Below, piece by piece: positions 9,046 through 17,277 of a DNA stretch of 64,000 nt (position 1 is the first letter of the stretch; each line of letters opens with the position of its first letter). The notes below the pieces were generated by a model, which searched no databases, had not been told where the DNA came from, and was given only the letters and a program-made list of their open reading frames with translations. The position numbers and the translations under genes were made by a program. Source of the DNA: Streptomyces sp. Alt3 (lineage in GTDB: Bacteria; Actinomycetota; Actinomycetes; Streptomycetales; Streptomycetaceae). The stretch is from NCBI RefSeq assembly GCF_030719215.1, contig NZ_CP120983.1, positions 4,402,001-4,466,000 on the forward strand, in the 5' to 3' direction.

Positions 9046-9870
9046 ATGAGTACGACTCCTTCGGACCCTCTTGCCGCACTGGGAGACCTGCCGGGGGTCG
9101 CCGACGCGGTGGACTCCGTACGCAAGGCCGTCGACCGGGTCTACGGACACCGGGTCATGCGGCGCCGCAGCAACGAGGTCACAGCGGAGGCAGCCCTGCG
9201 CGGAGCCCGCGGTTCGGCGTCTCTTTCAGGTGCCGACTGGAATCTCGAGGAGGTGCGCCGGCGCACGGACTTCAGCGGTGAGGGCGAGGCCCGCATCATC
9301 GGAGCCGCTCTGAGGCTCACGGCGGAGGCAGGGCAACTGCTTTCGATCTGGCGGCAGTCACCGCTTCGCGTCCTGGCCAGGCTTCACCTGGTCGCAGCAG
9401 GCGGCGCAACCCCCGACGACACGGTCGGCAGGCCCCGGCTGGCCGGTGAGCCGGTCGACGAACCGCTCATCGAGGCGCCGGTCCCCAGCGCGGACGAGGT
9501 GTCCGGGCGCCTTGAGGGGCTGTCGAAGCTGATCATCGCCGGCGGCTCCGCACCCGCGCTGGTCACGGCCTCGGTGGTGCACGGTGAACTGCTGGCGCTG
9601 CGCCCCTTCGGTTCGCGCAACGGCCTCGTCGCCCGTACCGCCGAGCGCATCGTGCTGATCGGCAGCGGCCTCGACCCGAAGTCGATCTGTCCCGCCGAGG
9701 TCGGCCACGCGGAGCAGGGGCGCGCGGCCTATGTGGCCGCGTTCGAGGGGTACCTGTCGGGGAGCCCTGAGGGGATGGCCGCATGGATCGCTCACTGCGG
9801 CCGCTCGGTAGAACTCGGTGTCAGGGAGTCGACGGCGGTGTGTGAGGCGCTGCAGCGCGGCGCGGCGTAG
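9046..9870 (+). CDS. Fic/Doc-like protein with degenerate active site
   Basis: A 274-residue protein. Residues about 50-70 contain GSASLSGADWNLEEV, which resembles the inhibitory-helix region of Fic proteins, and the later HGELLALRPFGSRNGLVAR occupies the position of the Fic core HPFxxGNGR. In the core the catalytic His is Arg and the final Arg is replaced, so AMP transfer is unlikely. Homologues in Streptomyces have been annotated as oxidoreductase or Fic family; no oxidoreductase motif is visible. The start is ATG 9046 with no SD; a TAGCCT hexamer at 9032-9037 suggests a leaderless mRNA. It is divergent from the ATPase gene by about 100 bp, so the two may share control. Confidence 0.65.
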   Translation: MSTTPSDPLAALGDLPGVADAVDSVRKAVDRVYGHRVMRRRSNEVTAEAALRGARGSASLSGADWNLEEVRRRTDFSGEGEARIIGAALRLTAEAGQLLSIWRQSPLRVLARLHLVAAGGATPDDTVGRPRLAGEPVDEPLIEAPVPSADEVSGRLEGLSKLIIAGGSAPALVTASVVHGELLALRPFGSRNGLVARTAERIVLIGSGLDPKSICPAEVGHAEQGRAAYVAAFEGYLSGSPEGMAAWIAHCGRSVELGVRESTAVCEALQRGAA

Positions 9871-9944
9871 GCCCGAAATCCAGGAGGCTGTCGGTCGCGC
9901 AGGCGAGGGCTGAGCGCGTGCGTCGGGAGGCTCGGAAAAGGGTT

Positions 9945-9972
9945 GCGGCGGTACCGGTTCCGGTACCGCCGC
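9945..9972. terminator. Perfect 13-bp stem hairpin with 2-nt centre
   Basis: GCGGCGGTACCGG (9945-9957) and its exact complement (9960-9972) flank TT. It lies 75 bp past the Fic-like gene. It could terminate that transcript, or act on DNA as an operator. The rest of the 9871-10331 gap between the convergent ends of the Fic-like and HAD genes has an AT-rich patch near 10205-10250 but no gene I can support. Confidence 0.5.
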
Positions 9973-10331
9973 TGGCACGTCCGCCCAGTTACCAAGCGTC
10001 CTCGATATGTGCCCATCAGGTCGGGTTCTTTGCCCGTCACCTGGTGCGGCTGGCCCGTAATCGACGGGTCGACGTCGCGTGGGTACTCGACTTCCGTGCT
10101 CGGTCCGTGGGGCCTCGTGTGCGTAAAAGGTGATCCTCGCGGATGTCCTTGGTCTCGCGGGCCGTTGACTCCTTTGTACTCCCGGACCAGGTGGAGCGGA
10201 AGGCTTGGCTGGATTTCTTTACTTTTGTATTCAAATGAAGTCGATTGGGGCATTGCTGGGAGGTCGGTTGCCCGGGTGGTGAGCCGCGCTGCCGGAAACG
10301 GGCACGAGGCTGTCCCCTGCCGTGCGGCCTG

Positions 10332-11171
10332 TCAGGTGGCGAGTGTCGAGGCCCGACGGCGGTTGGTGTACCAGACCAGTCCGGCGGTCACGGCGGCCGC
10401 GCCCAGCGCGGCCGCGGCCACCAGTGCGGGGCGCGGCGGCATCGAGAACGCAGGCAGGCGCTGCTTGAGCCGGACGGGTCGGTCGAAGACGAGAATCGGC
10501 CACTCCCTGAGGGTGGCCTCGCGCCGCAGGGACCGGTCCGGGTTGACGGCGTGCGGATGACCGACGGCCTCGAGCATTGGTACGTCGGTGGCAGAGTCGC
10601 TGTAGGCGTAGCAGCGTGAGAGGTCGTAACCCTCTGATTCGGCCAGAGCCTTGATTGCCTCAGCCTTGGTGGGGCCGTAGGCGTAGTACTCGATTTCGCC
10701 CGTGTAGCAGCCGTCGTCGCCCACGACCATCCGGGTCGCCACCACTCTGTCGGCGCCGAGCAGTTCTCCGATCGGTTCGACGACCTCTGCGCCCGAGGTC
10801 GAAACGATGACCACGTCGCGCCCGGCAATGTGGTGCTCCTCGATGAGGGTCGCCGCCTCGTCGTAGATGATGGGGTCGATCAGGTCGTGCAGGGTCTCGG
10901 CGACGAGGTTCTTGACCTGCTGGACGTTCCATCCCTTGCAGAGCGCTGAGAGATATTCGCGCATCCGCTCCATCTGGTCGTGATCGGCACCTCCGGCAAG
11001 GAACACGAACTGTGTGTACGCGGTGCGCAGTACAGCACGTCGGTTGATCAGCCCACCTTGGTAGAAGGACTTGCTGAAGGTCAGTGTCGATGACTTCGCA
11101 ATGACCGTCTTGTCCAGATCAAAGAAGGCTGCTGTACGCGGCGAGAAGCAATTTTCCACAAAGGTGAGCAT
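10332..11171 (-). CDS. HAD-superfamily IB phosphatase with C-terminal membrane anchor
   Basis: A 279-residue protein with all four HAD motifs: AAFFDLDKTV (nucleophile Asp18, acid Asp20), VVIVSTSGAEV (motif II Thr/Ser), GPTKAEAI (motif III Lys) and YAYSDSATDVPML (motif IV acidic pair). It belongs to the SerB-like IB group; the substrate is unknown. The C-terminus has a hydrophobic segment (ALVAAAALGAAAVTAGLVWY) followed by Arg residues, which suggests a tail anchored in the membrane with the enzyme on the cytoplasmic face. The start is ATG 11171 with no clear SD; GTG at 11159 is an alternative. Two of its early codons fall in the DnaA-box-like 9-mer at 11152-11160. Confidence 0.8.
   Translation of the reverse strand: MLTFVENCFSPRTAAFFDLDKTVIAKSSTLTFSKSFYQGGLINRRAVLRTAYTQFVFLAGGADHDQMERMREYLSALCKGWNVQQVKNLVAETLHDLIDPIIYDEAATLIEEHHIAGRDVVIVSTSGAEVVEPIGELLGADRVVATRMVVGDDGCYTGEIEYYAYGPTKAEAIKALAESEGYDLSRCYAYSDSATDVPMLEAVGHPHAVNPDRSLRREATLREWPILVFDRPVRLKQRLPAFSMPPRPALVAAAALGAAAVTAGLVWYTNRRRASTLAT
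11152..11160 (+). promoter_or_regulatory. DnaA-box-like 9-mer TTTTCCACA
   Basis: Fits the general box TTWTNCACA. It lies inside the 5' end of the HAD gene, about 340 bp before the two boxes at 11497-11523. Alone it would be weak evidence. Confidence 0.35.
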
Positions 11172-11306
11172 AGGGGCCCGCCATTCGGCGTAAAGTCCGG
11201 CGGGTGGGTTTGCTTGAGAAGGGGCTCGGGTACACCATGGAAGTCACGGATCGTTCGCGACCGTGCTAACCCGGTCCGACTCCTCCCCCCCCGAGTCGGC
11301 CGTGGG

Positions 11307-11341
11307 GACGACCCCCGCTCTCCCCCCCGGCGGGGGTCGTC
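11307..11341. terminator. 12-bp GC hairpin upstream of the Tad-like operon
   Basis: GACGACCCCCGC (11307-11318) pairs perfectly with GCGGGGGTCGTC (11330-11341); the loop is an 11-nt C-rich run. It sits 330 bp before the CpaE-like start and about 140 bp before the HAD gene start. It could be a leader attenuator of the operon or insulate it. Confidence 0.5.
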
Positions 11342-11496
11342 GCATGTCCAGACGCATTTTTCGGCAGAGGATCGAGAGACTCTCTCCCCTGCCTGCCGCC
11401 GTCAAGCGCCTCTCGCGATGACGTACTCGATCATCCATTGTCACTCTGTGTAGTGGAAGTGCTGCGCTGTGAAAGTCCCCTGTACGAGGTACCGAG

Positions 11497-11523
11497 TTAT
11501 TCACAACGTCGTAGTTGTCCACA
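11497..11523 (+). promoter_or_regulatory. Paired DnaA boxes (TTATTCACA and TTGTCCACA)
   Basis: TTATTCACA (11497-11505) and TTGTCCACA (11515-11523) are direct repeats 18 bp apart. The second is the preferred DnaA box of Streptomyces. They lie about 150-170 bp upstream of the first gene of the Tad-like operon, in a gap (11172-11669) that holds no supported gene. Confidence 0.6.
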
Positions 11524-11669
11524 GTTTTTGAGCAAGATCCACATGTTTTTCCGTGCAGTTGCATGGTGATTCCACCCGCGAAGTCCGCGGGTTCCGGAAT
11601 CGCGTCTCTCGGAAGCGTTCGAGATCGCCGCGAAACCGCACTGAAGGGGCAGTGAGAGGGGCGGAGATC

Positions 11670-12809
11670 GTGGCTGGATCTTTCACGGGCGAAGGTCCGT
11701 CGAGCATCGAAGGGCGCCGGAGTGGACCGCTGATCGTGACCGAGGACGCCGAGTTGCTGGACGATCTTCTCAGGCTGTGCGCGGCGGCGGGGGCCGTTCC
11801 GGAAGTCCATCACGGGCCTCCGGGAGAGAGGGGCGGCTGGGAGAGGGCCCCGATGATTCTGGTGGGCGACGACGCGGCGCGCGGATGCCAAGGGACTGCC
11901 CGCAGGCCCGGGGTCATGCTCGTCGGCAGGGATCCGGGCGATCCTGATGTATGGCGCCGAGCGGTGGAGATCGGGGCCGAATACGTGCTGCGGCTGCCCG
12001 ATTCCGAAGGGTGGCTCGTCGATCAGATCGCCAATGCGGCGGAAGGCGTGGGCAGGCCCGCACTCACCGTGGGAGTGATCGGAGGCCGCGGTGGCTCCGG
12101 TGCGTCCACGCTGGCCTGTGCGCTCGCCGTGACGGCGGCGGGGTCGGGCCGGCGGACCATGCTGATCGACGGCGATCCTCTGGGCGGTGGGATCGACGTG
12201 CTGCTGGGCGGCGAGACGTCCGAAGGTTTGCGGTGGCCGGATTTCGCCCGTTCGAAGGGGAGAGTGGGCGGAGGTGCGCTGGAGGAGTCCTTGCCTGCGC
12301 TGCACGGGCTGCGGGTGCTCAGTTGGGGCCGGGACGACGAGGTGATCGTTCCCCCACAGGCCATGCGATCGGTCCTCGCCGCAGCACGACGGCTAGGCGG
12401 TGTGGTGGTCGTCGATCTGCCGCGCAAGGTGGACGAGAGCATGGCGGAGGCGCTGGCGCAGTTGGATGTCGGACTGCTGGTCGTGCCAGGGGAACTCAGA
12501 GCTGTCGCGGCAGCGCAGCGCGTGGCGTCGTCCGTCCGCACGGTCCTGGAGGACCTGCGGGTCGTCGCGCGGGGCCCGTACACGGCAGGTCTGGACGAGC
12601 ACTGGGTGGCGCAGGCTCTCGGGCTGCCTCTCGTCGGCGATCTGCCCCCGGAGGCCGGGTTGTCCTCGGGGCAGGACAGCGGTGCGCCCCCCGGAGCGAG
12701 TTCCCGTGGGGTGTTGGCTCGCTTCTGCACCGCTTTCTGGGAACTGGCGGATGCCCCGGCGCGCTCGGACGGCGCTTCGTCCCGGCACCGGGTGGGAGGG
12801 ACGCGATGA
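11670..12809 (+). CDS. CpaE/TadZ-like ATPase of the helicase/secretion neighbourhood
   Basis: A 379-residue protein with an N-terminal receiver-like region (LIVTEDAELLDDLLRLCAA ... IGAEYVLRLPDSEGW) and a C-terminal MinD-type ATPase. The P-loop VIGGRGGSGASTLACALA has Ala where the deviant Walker A normally has Lys-Thr, so nucleotide use may be altered; MLIDGDPLGGGID and VVVDLPRK follow. In Tad systems this protein places the secretion machine at a cell site. The start is GTG 11670, with GGGGCGGAG just upstream. It overlaps the next gene by 4 nt (ATGA), so translation is probably coupled. First gene of a seven-gene rightward cluster. Confidence 0.85.
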   Translation: MAGSFTGEGPSSIEGRRSGPLIVTEDAELLDDLLRLCAAAGAVPEVHHGPPGERGGWERAPMILVGDDAARGCQGTARRPGVMLVGRDPGDPDVWRRAVEIGAEYVLRLPDSEGWLVDQIANAAEGVGRPALTVGVIGGRGGSGASTLACALAVTAAGSGRRTMLIDGDPLGGGIDVLLGGETSEGLRWPDFARSKGRVGGGALEESLPALHGLRVLSWGRDDEVIVPPQAMRSVLAAARRLGGVVVVDLPRKVDESMAEALAQLDVGLLVVPGELRAVAAAQRVASSVRTVLEDLRVVARGPYTAGLDEHWVAQALGLPLVGDLPPEAGLSSGQDSGAPPGASSRGVLARFCTAFWELADAPARSDGASSRHRVGGTR

Positions 12810-13954
12810 CCGACGCGTTGTTCGATGCCGTGCGACAGCGACTGGCCCGCAGCGGTGTGGCACCCACTCCAGCCGGGGTGGCAGCCGCACTGAGGGAGCA
12901 GGGCCGGTTGCTCGGTGACGCGGAAGTTCTCGGTGCGGCGGAGGAACTGCGGGGCGAACTGGTCGGCACAGGCGTCCTGGAGCGGCTGTTGGCCGACCCT
13001 GCGGTGACCGATGTGCTGGTGTCGGCTCCGGACCGGGTGTGGGTGGACCGCGGCGGTGGACTCGAGCTGACGCGGGTCGTCTTCCAGGATGCGGCCGCCG
13101 TCCGGCGGCTTGCTCAGAGGCTTGCCGCGGTGGCGGGGCGCCGACTGGACGACGCCCGGCCGTGGGTGGACGCCAGACTGCCGGACGGAACACGCATGCA
13201 CGCGGTCCTGCCGCCGGTATCCATCGGCTCGACGTGCCTCTCGCTGCGTGTGGTGCGGCCCAAAGCCTTCACGCTGATGGAGCTCGTAGCGGCGGGGACG
13301 GTTCCGCCAGGCGGCGACCGGTTGCTGAAGGCGCTGGTCGAGGCCAGGGTCTCGTATCTGATCAGCGGAGGAACCGGAGCAGGGAAGACGACGCTGCTGT
13401 CGAGTCTGCTGGGGGTGGTCGGAGAGCGGGAACGCATCGTGCTGGCCGAGGATTCGGCGGAGCTGCGGCCAGATCATCCGCATGTCGTACGCCTGGAGTC
13501 GCGCCCCGCAAATCAGGAAGGTGCCGGGCGGGTGACACTGCGGGATCTCGTACGCCAGGCATTGCGTATGCGTCCTGACCGCCTGGTGGTGGGCGAGGTC
13601 CGGGGCGCTGAGGTGACGGAGCTGCTGGCCGCTCTCAACACCGGACACGAAGGCGGGTGCGGCACAGTCCACGCGAACGCGGCCGAGCATGTTCCGGCGC
13701 GTCTGGAGGCACTGGGGACGTTTGCCGGCCTCGACCGGGCGGCTCTGCACAGTCAGTTGGCCGCCGCGCTCTCCGTAGTCGTCCACCTCGCACGGGACAG
13801 GAGCGGGCAGCGGCGTCTGGCCGAGGTCCATGTGCTCGAACGTGATTCAGCCGGCCTGGTCGTCACTGTGCCTGCCCTGAGCTGGAGTGCGCGCGGGTTC
13901 GTTCCGGAACGGGGCTGGGAGCGGCTCGGCGCGCTGATCGGGGAGCAGCAGTGA
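12806..13954 (+). CDS. CpaF/TadA-type secretion ATPase
   Basis: A 382-residue type II/IV secretion ATPase that would power assembly or export of the Flp-like peptide at the inner membrane. Features in order: N-terminal helical domain, VTDVLVSAPDRVWVDRGG, DARLPDGTRMHAVLPP, Walker A GGTGAGKTT at about 188-196, the Asp box RIVLAEDSAEL, Walker B RPDRLVVGEVRGAEV, and the His box GHEGGCGTVHAN. All catalytic motifs look intact. ATG 12806 overlaps the upstream stop by 4 nt; the downstream gene also overlaps by 4 nt. Confidence 0.93.
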   Translation: MTDALFDAVRQRLARSGVAPTPAGVAAALREQGRLLGDAEVLGAAEELRGELVGTGVLERLLADPAVTDVLVSAPDRVWVDRGGGLELTRVVFQDAAAVRRLAQRLAAVAGRRLDDARPWVDARLPDGTRMHAVLPPVSIGSTCLSLRVVRPKAFTLMELVAAGTVPPGGDRLLKALVEARVSYLISGGTGAGKTTLLSSLLGVVGERERIVLAEDSAELRPDHPHVVRLESRPANQEGAGRVTLRDLVRQALRMRPDRLVVGEVRGAEVTELLAALNTGHEGGCGTVHANAAEHVPARLEALGTFAGLDRAALHSQLAAALSVVVHLARDRSGQRRLAEVHVLERDSAGLVVTVPALSWSARGFVPERGWERLGALIGEQQ

Positions 13955-14820
13955 CGGCGACGGGCCATCACGCGCTGATGCACGTGCCGGAGTGGGTGAT
14001 GGCCGGCTTCACGGGTCTGGCGGGCGGTCTGGTCGTGGCACGCGACACAGGGGCGCGGCGGGCTCGGGCCTTGATGGGCCGACGGCGGAAGGCACAGCCG
14101 TGGCCGACTGCATGGGCCAAGGTCCGCGATCTGGCGGACCGGCGGCGGGAGTGGCTGTGTGCCCCTGTGGCGGCCTTGCTCGCCTTGCTGGGGGAATCGG
14201 TGCTGCCGCTGGTCCTGGGTGCTGTGGCGGTACCTCTCGCGAGGCGCTGGCTGGGACGGCGGGAGCGGCGGCGCGAGTGCGAGAGGGCAGCCCACGCGGT
14301 GACGGCGCTCTGCGGGGCGGTGATCGGCGAACTGCGGGCCGGACGTGAGCCCGGGCAAGCCCTGCTCGTTGCCGAGCGCGACGCCGACGCACTGGGCCTC
14401 GCCGGGCCCGCCGTACTGGCCGCAGCGCGGTTCGGCGGCGATGTCCCGGCCGCTCTGCTGCAGGCATCGACGGGGCCGGGTCTCGATGGTCTCGCCGGGA
14501 TGGCGGCCTGCTGGCGGGTCGCTGTGAACGGCGGAGCCGGACTCGGGGCAGGTCTCGCCCGGCTTGAGGGCGCACTGCGCGGCGAGAGGAGGCGGCGGGA
14601 GGAGTTGCGTGCGCAGCTTGCCGGCGCGTGGTCGACGGTGGCGGTACTGGCTTTGCTGCCGATGCTGGGGCTGGGACTGGGGGCGGCGCTCGGTGCGGAC
14701 CCGCTGAGGGTTCTGCTGCACAGTCCGGGCGGGCTTGTCTGCCTGGTGACCGGCGGCCTTCTGGAAGCTGCGGGTCTGTTCTGGGCCTCGCGGATCGTGC
14801 GGTCGGGGGAGGCGGGATGA
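13951..14820 (+). CDS. TadB-like inner-membrane platform protein
   Basis: A 289-residue membrane protein of the GspF/TadB type. Hydrophobic helices lie near residues 10-30 and 70-95 and as a pair at the C-terminus (VAVLALLPMLGLGLGAALG; GGLVCLVTGGLLEAAGLFWA). The cytoplasmic middle has ELRAGREPGQALLVAE and a conserved RLEGALRGERRRREEL. Its partner would be the TadC-like protein. GTG 13951 overlaps the cpaF stop; the next gene overlaps its stop by 4 nt (ATGA). Confidence 0.85.
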   Translation: MTATGHHALMHVPEWVMAGFTGLAGGLVVARDTGARRARALMGRRRKAQPWPTAWAKVRDLADRRREWLCAPVAALLALLGESVLPLVLGAVAVPLARRWLGRRERRRECERAAHAVTALCGAVIGELRAGREPGQALLVAERDADALGLAGPAVLAAARFGGDVPAALLQASTGPGLDGLAGMAACWRVAVNGGAGLGAGLARLEGALRGERRRREELRAQLAGAWSTVAVLALLPMLGLGLGAALGADPLRVLLHSPGGLVCLVTGGLLEAAGLFWASRIVRSGEAG

Positions 14821-15629
14821 GCGGGATGCCTGCGTCGGGGGATTGGCCGACGACGGCCGGGGCCGTGGGGGCTGCCCTGGGCACAGCCGCCTACCTCACC
14901 CTGGTGCTGACCGGCCGGCGGCGTGCTCGGTGCGTACGCGGGCGGGGAGCGCAGCTGACCAAGTCCGCTGAGAGCAGGCGGAGACGGGGGTGGCCGGACC
15001 TGCGGGTCGCGAGCCGGGGCTGCGCACGCCTGTGGGCGATGCCCCTGGCCGTCTGGGTAGTTGGGTGGGTGCTTGTCGGCGGGATCATCGGATGCGCGGC
15101 CGGCCTTCTGCCGGCGTACGGAGTGCGGCGGTGGTGGAGCTCCGACAGGGGGCGCGCCCCCGCCGGCCAGGTTGCCGAGGCTGCTCTGGTCGCGCGGCAA
15201 CTGCCGATCACCGCAGACCTCTTGGCTTCCTGCCTCGCGGCGGGCGCCGGGCCGCGGGAGGCGGCGGAGGCGGTCGGGGAAACCGTCGCCGGTCCTGTCG
15301 GTGACCGGTTGGCCCGGACCGCAGCCGTGATTCTCCTCGGCGGCGAACCCGACGAGGCGTGGCACCGGTTCGGGGAGTTGCCGGGTGCCGCGCCACTCGC
15401 CCGCTGCCTGGCACGTGCCTCGTCGACGGGCGCACCCGCGGCGGAGCCGGTCTCCCGACTGGCTGACGAGATACGCGCCGAGCGGGCGAGCGCGGCCGTG
15501 GCACGTGCTCAGCGGGCCGGTGTGCTGATCACCGCGCCGGTGGGGCTCTGCTTTCTGCCCGCCTTTCTGGCGGTGGGAGTGGCACCGGTGGTGATCGGGC
15601 TGGCGACCGGTCTCTCGCGAAGCGGCTGA
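14817..15629 (+). CDS. TadC-like inner-membrane platform protein
   Basis: A 270-residue second platform subunit. It has an N-terminal helix (AVGAALGTAAYLTLVL), another near residues 75-100 (VWVVGWVLVGGIIGCAAG), a cytoplasmic segment with QLPITADLLASCLAAGAGP typical of the T2SSF domain, and a C-terminal helix pair (GVLITAPVGLCFLPAFLAVG). The start is ATG 14817, overlapping the tadB-like stop. It is the last gene of the tightly coupled block; a 223-bp gap with a hairpin follows. Confidence 0.85.
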   Translation: MSGMPASGDWPTTAGAVGAALGTAAYLTLVLTGRRRARCVRGRGAQLTKSAESRRRRGWPDLRVASRGCARLWAMPLAVWVVGWVLVGGIIGCAAGLLPAYGVRRWWSSDRGRAPAGQVAEAALVARQLPITADLLASCLAAGAGPREAAEAVGETVAGPVGDRLARTAAVILLGGEPDEAWHRFGELPGAAPLARCLARASSTGAPAAEPVSRLADEIRAERASAAVARAQRAGVLITAPVGLCFLPAFLAVGVAPVVIGLATGLSRSG

Positions 15630-15758
15630 GACTCAGCAGGCACTCGACCCCGGCCTGTTCTGACGCGGGTCGATCCGACGACCGGGCAGGGGACCGGGCC
15701 GAGTTTTCGCGCGGTCCGAGTCGTGGACCCGGCACGGCGCAAAAGCCGGATCGCCGAT

Positions 15759-15783
15759 GGCTCCCGAGCGGGGAGCGGGAGCC
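15759..15783 (+). terminator. Hairpin between the TadC-like gene and the Flp-like gene
   Basis: GGCTCCCG (15759-15766) pairs with CGGGAGCC (15776-15783). It may terminate or attenuate the first block, so that the Flp-like, TadE and TadE-like genes are made at a different level. No clear -10 is seen in 15784-15852. Confidence 0.45.
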
Positions 15784-15852
15784 CGACCGGCTTCATGTCG
15801 GCCGGAAGTACTGAATCAAGAGTTCTGAGTGGAACAACGTGAGGTCTGAGAC

Positions 15853-16113
15853 ATGGTGGTTGAGATCGTGGTCGAAATGGGTGGGAAGTTCATGGAGCGG
15901 TCGCTGAGCGCTCTGCGTCGTGTGTGGAGTGCCAGGTTCGGAAGGCATAACCGCTGCGGGGGCCTCGACCGGGGGATGACGACGTCCGAGTACGCGGTGG
16001 GGACCATCGCCGCGTGCGCGTTCGCTGCTGTGCTCTACAAGGTGGTGACCAGTGGAGCTGTGCTGTCGGCGTTGCAGTCGCTGATCAAGGACGCCCTTGA
16101 TGCGAAGTTCTGA
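15853..16113 (+). CDS. Flp-type pilin-like small peptide (DUF4244)
   Basis: An 86-residue peptide with a long charged leader, then GLDRGMTTSEYAVGT and one hydrophobic helix (AACAFAAVLYKVV). The sequence after Gly41 has Glu at +5 and Tyr at +6, the Flp prepilin processing motif, so cleavage after Gly41 would give a mature peptide of about 45 residues. No prepilin peptidase gene is in the window. GAGG stands 9 nt before ATG 15853; a start at 15892 (MERSLSAL) would shorten the leader and is possible. Probably the substrate of the CpaF/TadB/TadC machine. Confidence 0.82.
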   Translation: MVVEIVVEMGGKFMERSLSALRRVWSARFGRHNRCGGLDRGMTTSEYAVGTIAACAFAAVLYKVVTSGAVLSALQSLIKDALDAKF

Positions 16114-16522
16114 GGGGACGCTCGGGCGCAGGAGCGCCGACCGCGACCGGGGTGCGGTGACGGCGGAGGCCGCCATGGCCCTCACCGTGCTTGTGACGTT
16201 CGTGTTCGCTCTCGTCTGGGCGCTTGTGGCCGCGGCGGACCAGATCCGCTGTGTGGACGCCGCCCGCGCCGGAGCGCGCGCGGCGGCCCGGTCCGAGCCT
16301 GAGGCCGCGGTGCTGGCCGTGGCCCGGGAGTCGGCGCCGGACAGGGCCCGGGTCGCTGTGGAGCGTGCAGGTGAGCTGTGGAGCGTCCGGGTGGAGGCAC
16401 CGACGCCGGGGCCGGGTCCCCTGGCTTTGACCCTGAGTGCCGAGGCGGTCGCGTTGGCCGAGGACACCGTGGGGGCGGAGACCGGCATGGGGGCGGAAGA
16501 CACCGTGGGGGTGGGGCCGTGA
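16100..16522 (+). CDS. TadE-like pseudopilin
   Basis: A 140-residue protein with an N-terminal charged leader and RGAVTAEAAMALTVLVTFVFALVWAL, the TadE pattern of Gly-x-Val-Thr-x-Glu ahead of a single hydrophobic helix. The rest is a small extracytoplasmic domain. ATG 16100 lies inside the end of the Flp-like gene (14-nt overlap), with AAGGA eight bases upstream. The start of the next gene overlaps its stop (GTGA). Confidence 0.85.
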   Translation: MRSSEGTLGRRSADRDRGAVTAEAAMALTVLVTFVFALVWALVAAADQIRCVDAARAGARAAARSEPEAAVLAVARESAPDRARVAVERAGELWSVRVEAPTPGPGPLALTLSAEAVALAEDTVGAETGMGAEDTVGVGP

Positions 16523-17277
16523 GGCAGAGGAGGAGCGGAGACGCGCCCGGAGACCGCGGGCTGGCGACGGTGTGGGTTGCAGTCACGACGGCGACACTCT
16601 GCGCGGTGTTTGCGACGGTGCTCGCCCTCGGCCAGGCCGTGGCCGCCCGACACAGGGCCGGGGGCGCCGCGGACCTGGCAGCGCTTGCCGCAGCCGATCG
16701 AGCGCTCCAAGGCGTGGAGGAGGCTTGCAGGGCGGCCACCACGGTCGCTGTCGCCCAGGGCGCGGAGATCGTGCGCTGCGGGGTGAAGGGCGAGATCGCC
16801 GACGTGACGGCTCGTGCACGCTTCGGCCCCTACGCACCCGAGGTCAGGTCGAGAGCGGGGCCACCACAGGCCTTGCCTTCCCCCGGTGCGGCCGTCCGCG
16901 CCGTCCTCCGCCCGGGAAGTGGGGCCGAGCGGAGCCTGTCTCAGTCGCCGCCGCCCGGTCGCGGGCCCTCCGACTCTGGGCCATCCGACTCTGGGCCATC
17001 CGGTCGTCGGCCGTCCTTGCTCTCGACCGGACTTCCCGCCGGACGCACGTCCCCGGGGTCCGGTGGTGCCGTCCTGAGCAGCTCGGTCAGGAGTCGCACG
17101 GCGCCCCGTTTGTGCAGTGGGTCGTTGCCGTTGCCGCACTTGGGGGACTGGATGCACGACGGGCAGCCCGCCTCGCACTCGCAGGAAGCGATGGCCTGCC
17201 GCGTCGCGGTGAGCCAGGTGCGGGCCGTGTGGAACGCGCGCTCCGCGAAACCGGCACCACCGGGGTGGCCGTCGTAG
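16519..17277 (+). CDS. TadE-like protein, unusually long, overlapping the helicase gene
   Basis: A 252-residue frame. The first about 110 residues match the short TadE-like proteins of the helicase/secretion neighbourhood: DRGLATVWVAVTTATLCAV, a hydrophobic helix, then AAGGAADLAALAAADRAL-type sequence with two Cys (EEACRAA, EIVRCGV). Homologues I know end soon after this. Here the frame stays open another 140 residues of Ser/Pro/Gly-rich sequence, running 337 nt antisense into the 3' end of the helicase gene. That part has no domain character and may be a lost stop codon or a natural extension. GTG 16519 overlaps the TadE stop. Confidence 0.7.
   Translation: MRQRRSGDAPGDRGLATVWVAVTTATLCAVFATVLALGQAVAARHRAGGAADLAALAAADRALQGVEEACRAATTVAVAQGAEIVRCGVKGEIADVTARARFGPYAPEVRSRAGPPQALPSPGAAVRAVLRPGSGAERSLSQSPPPGRGPSDSGPSDSGPSGRRPSLLSTGLPAGRTSPGSGGAVLSSSVRSRTAPRLCSGSLPLPHLGDWMHDGQPASHSQEAMACRVAVSQVRAVWNARSAKPAPPGWPS

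Noticed and set aside
10163..10260. Promoter and small RNA in the AT-rich patch between the Fic-like and HAD genes
   Set aside because: TTGACT at 10163 has no -10 at a fitting distance and no terminator follows; evidence is too thin.
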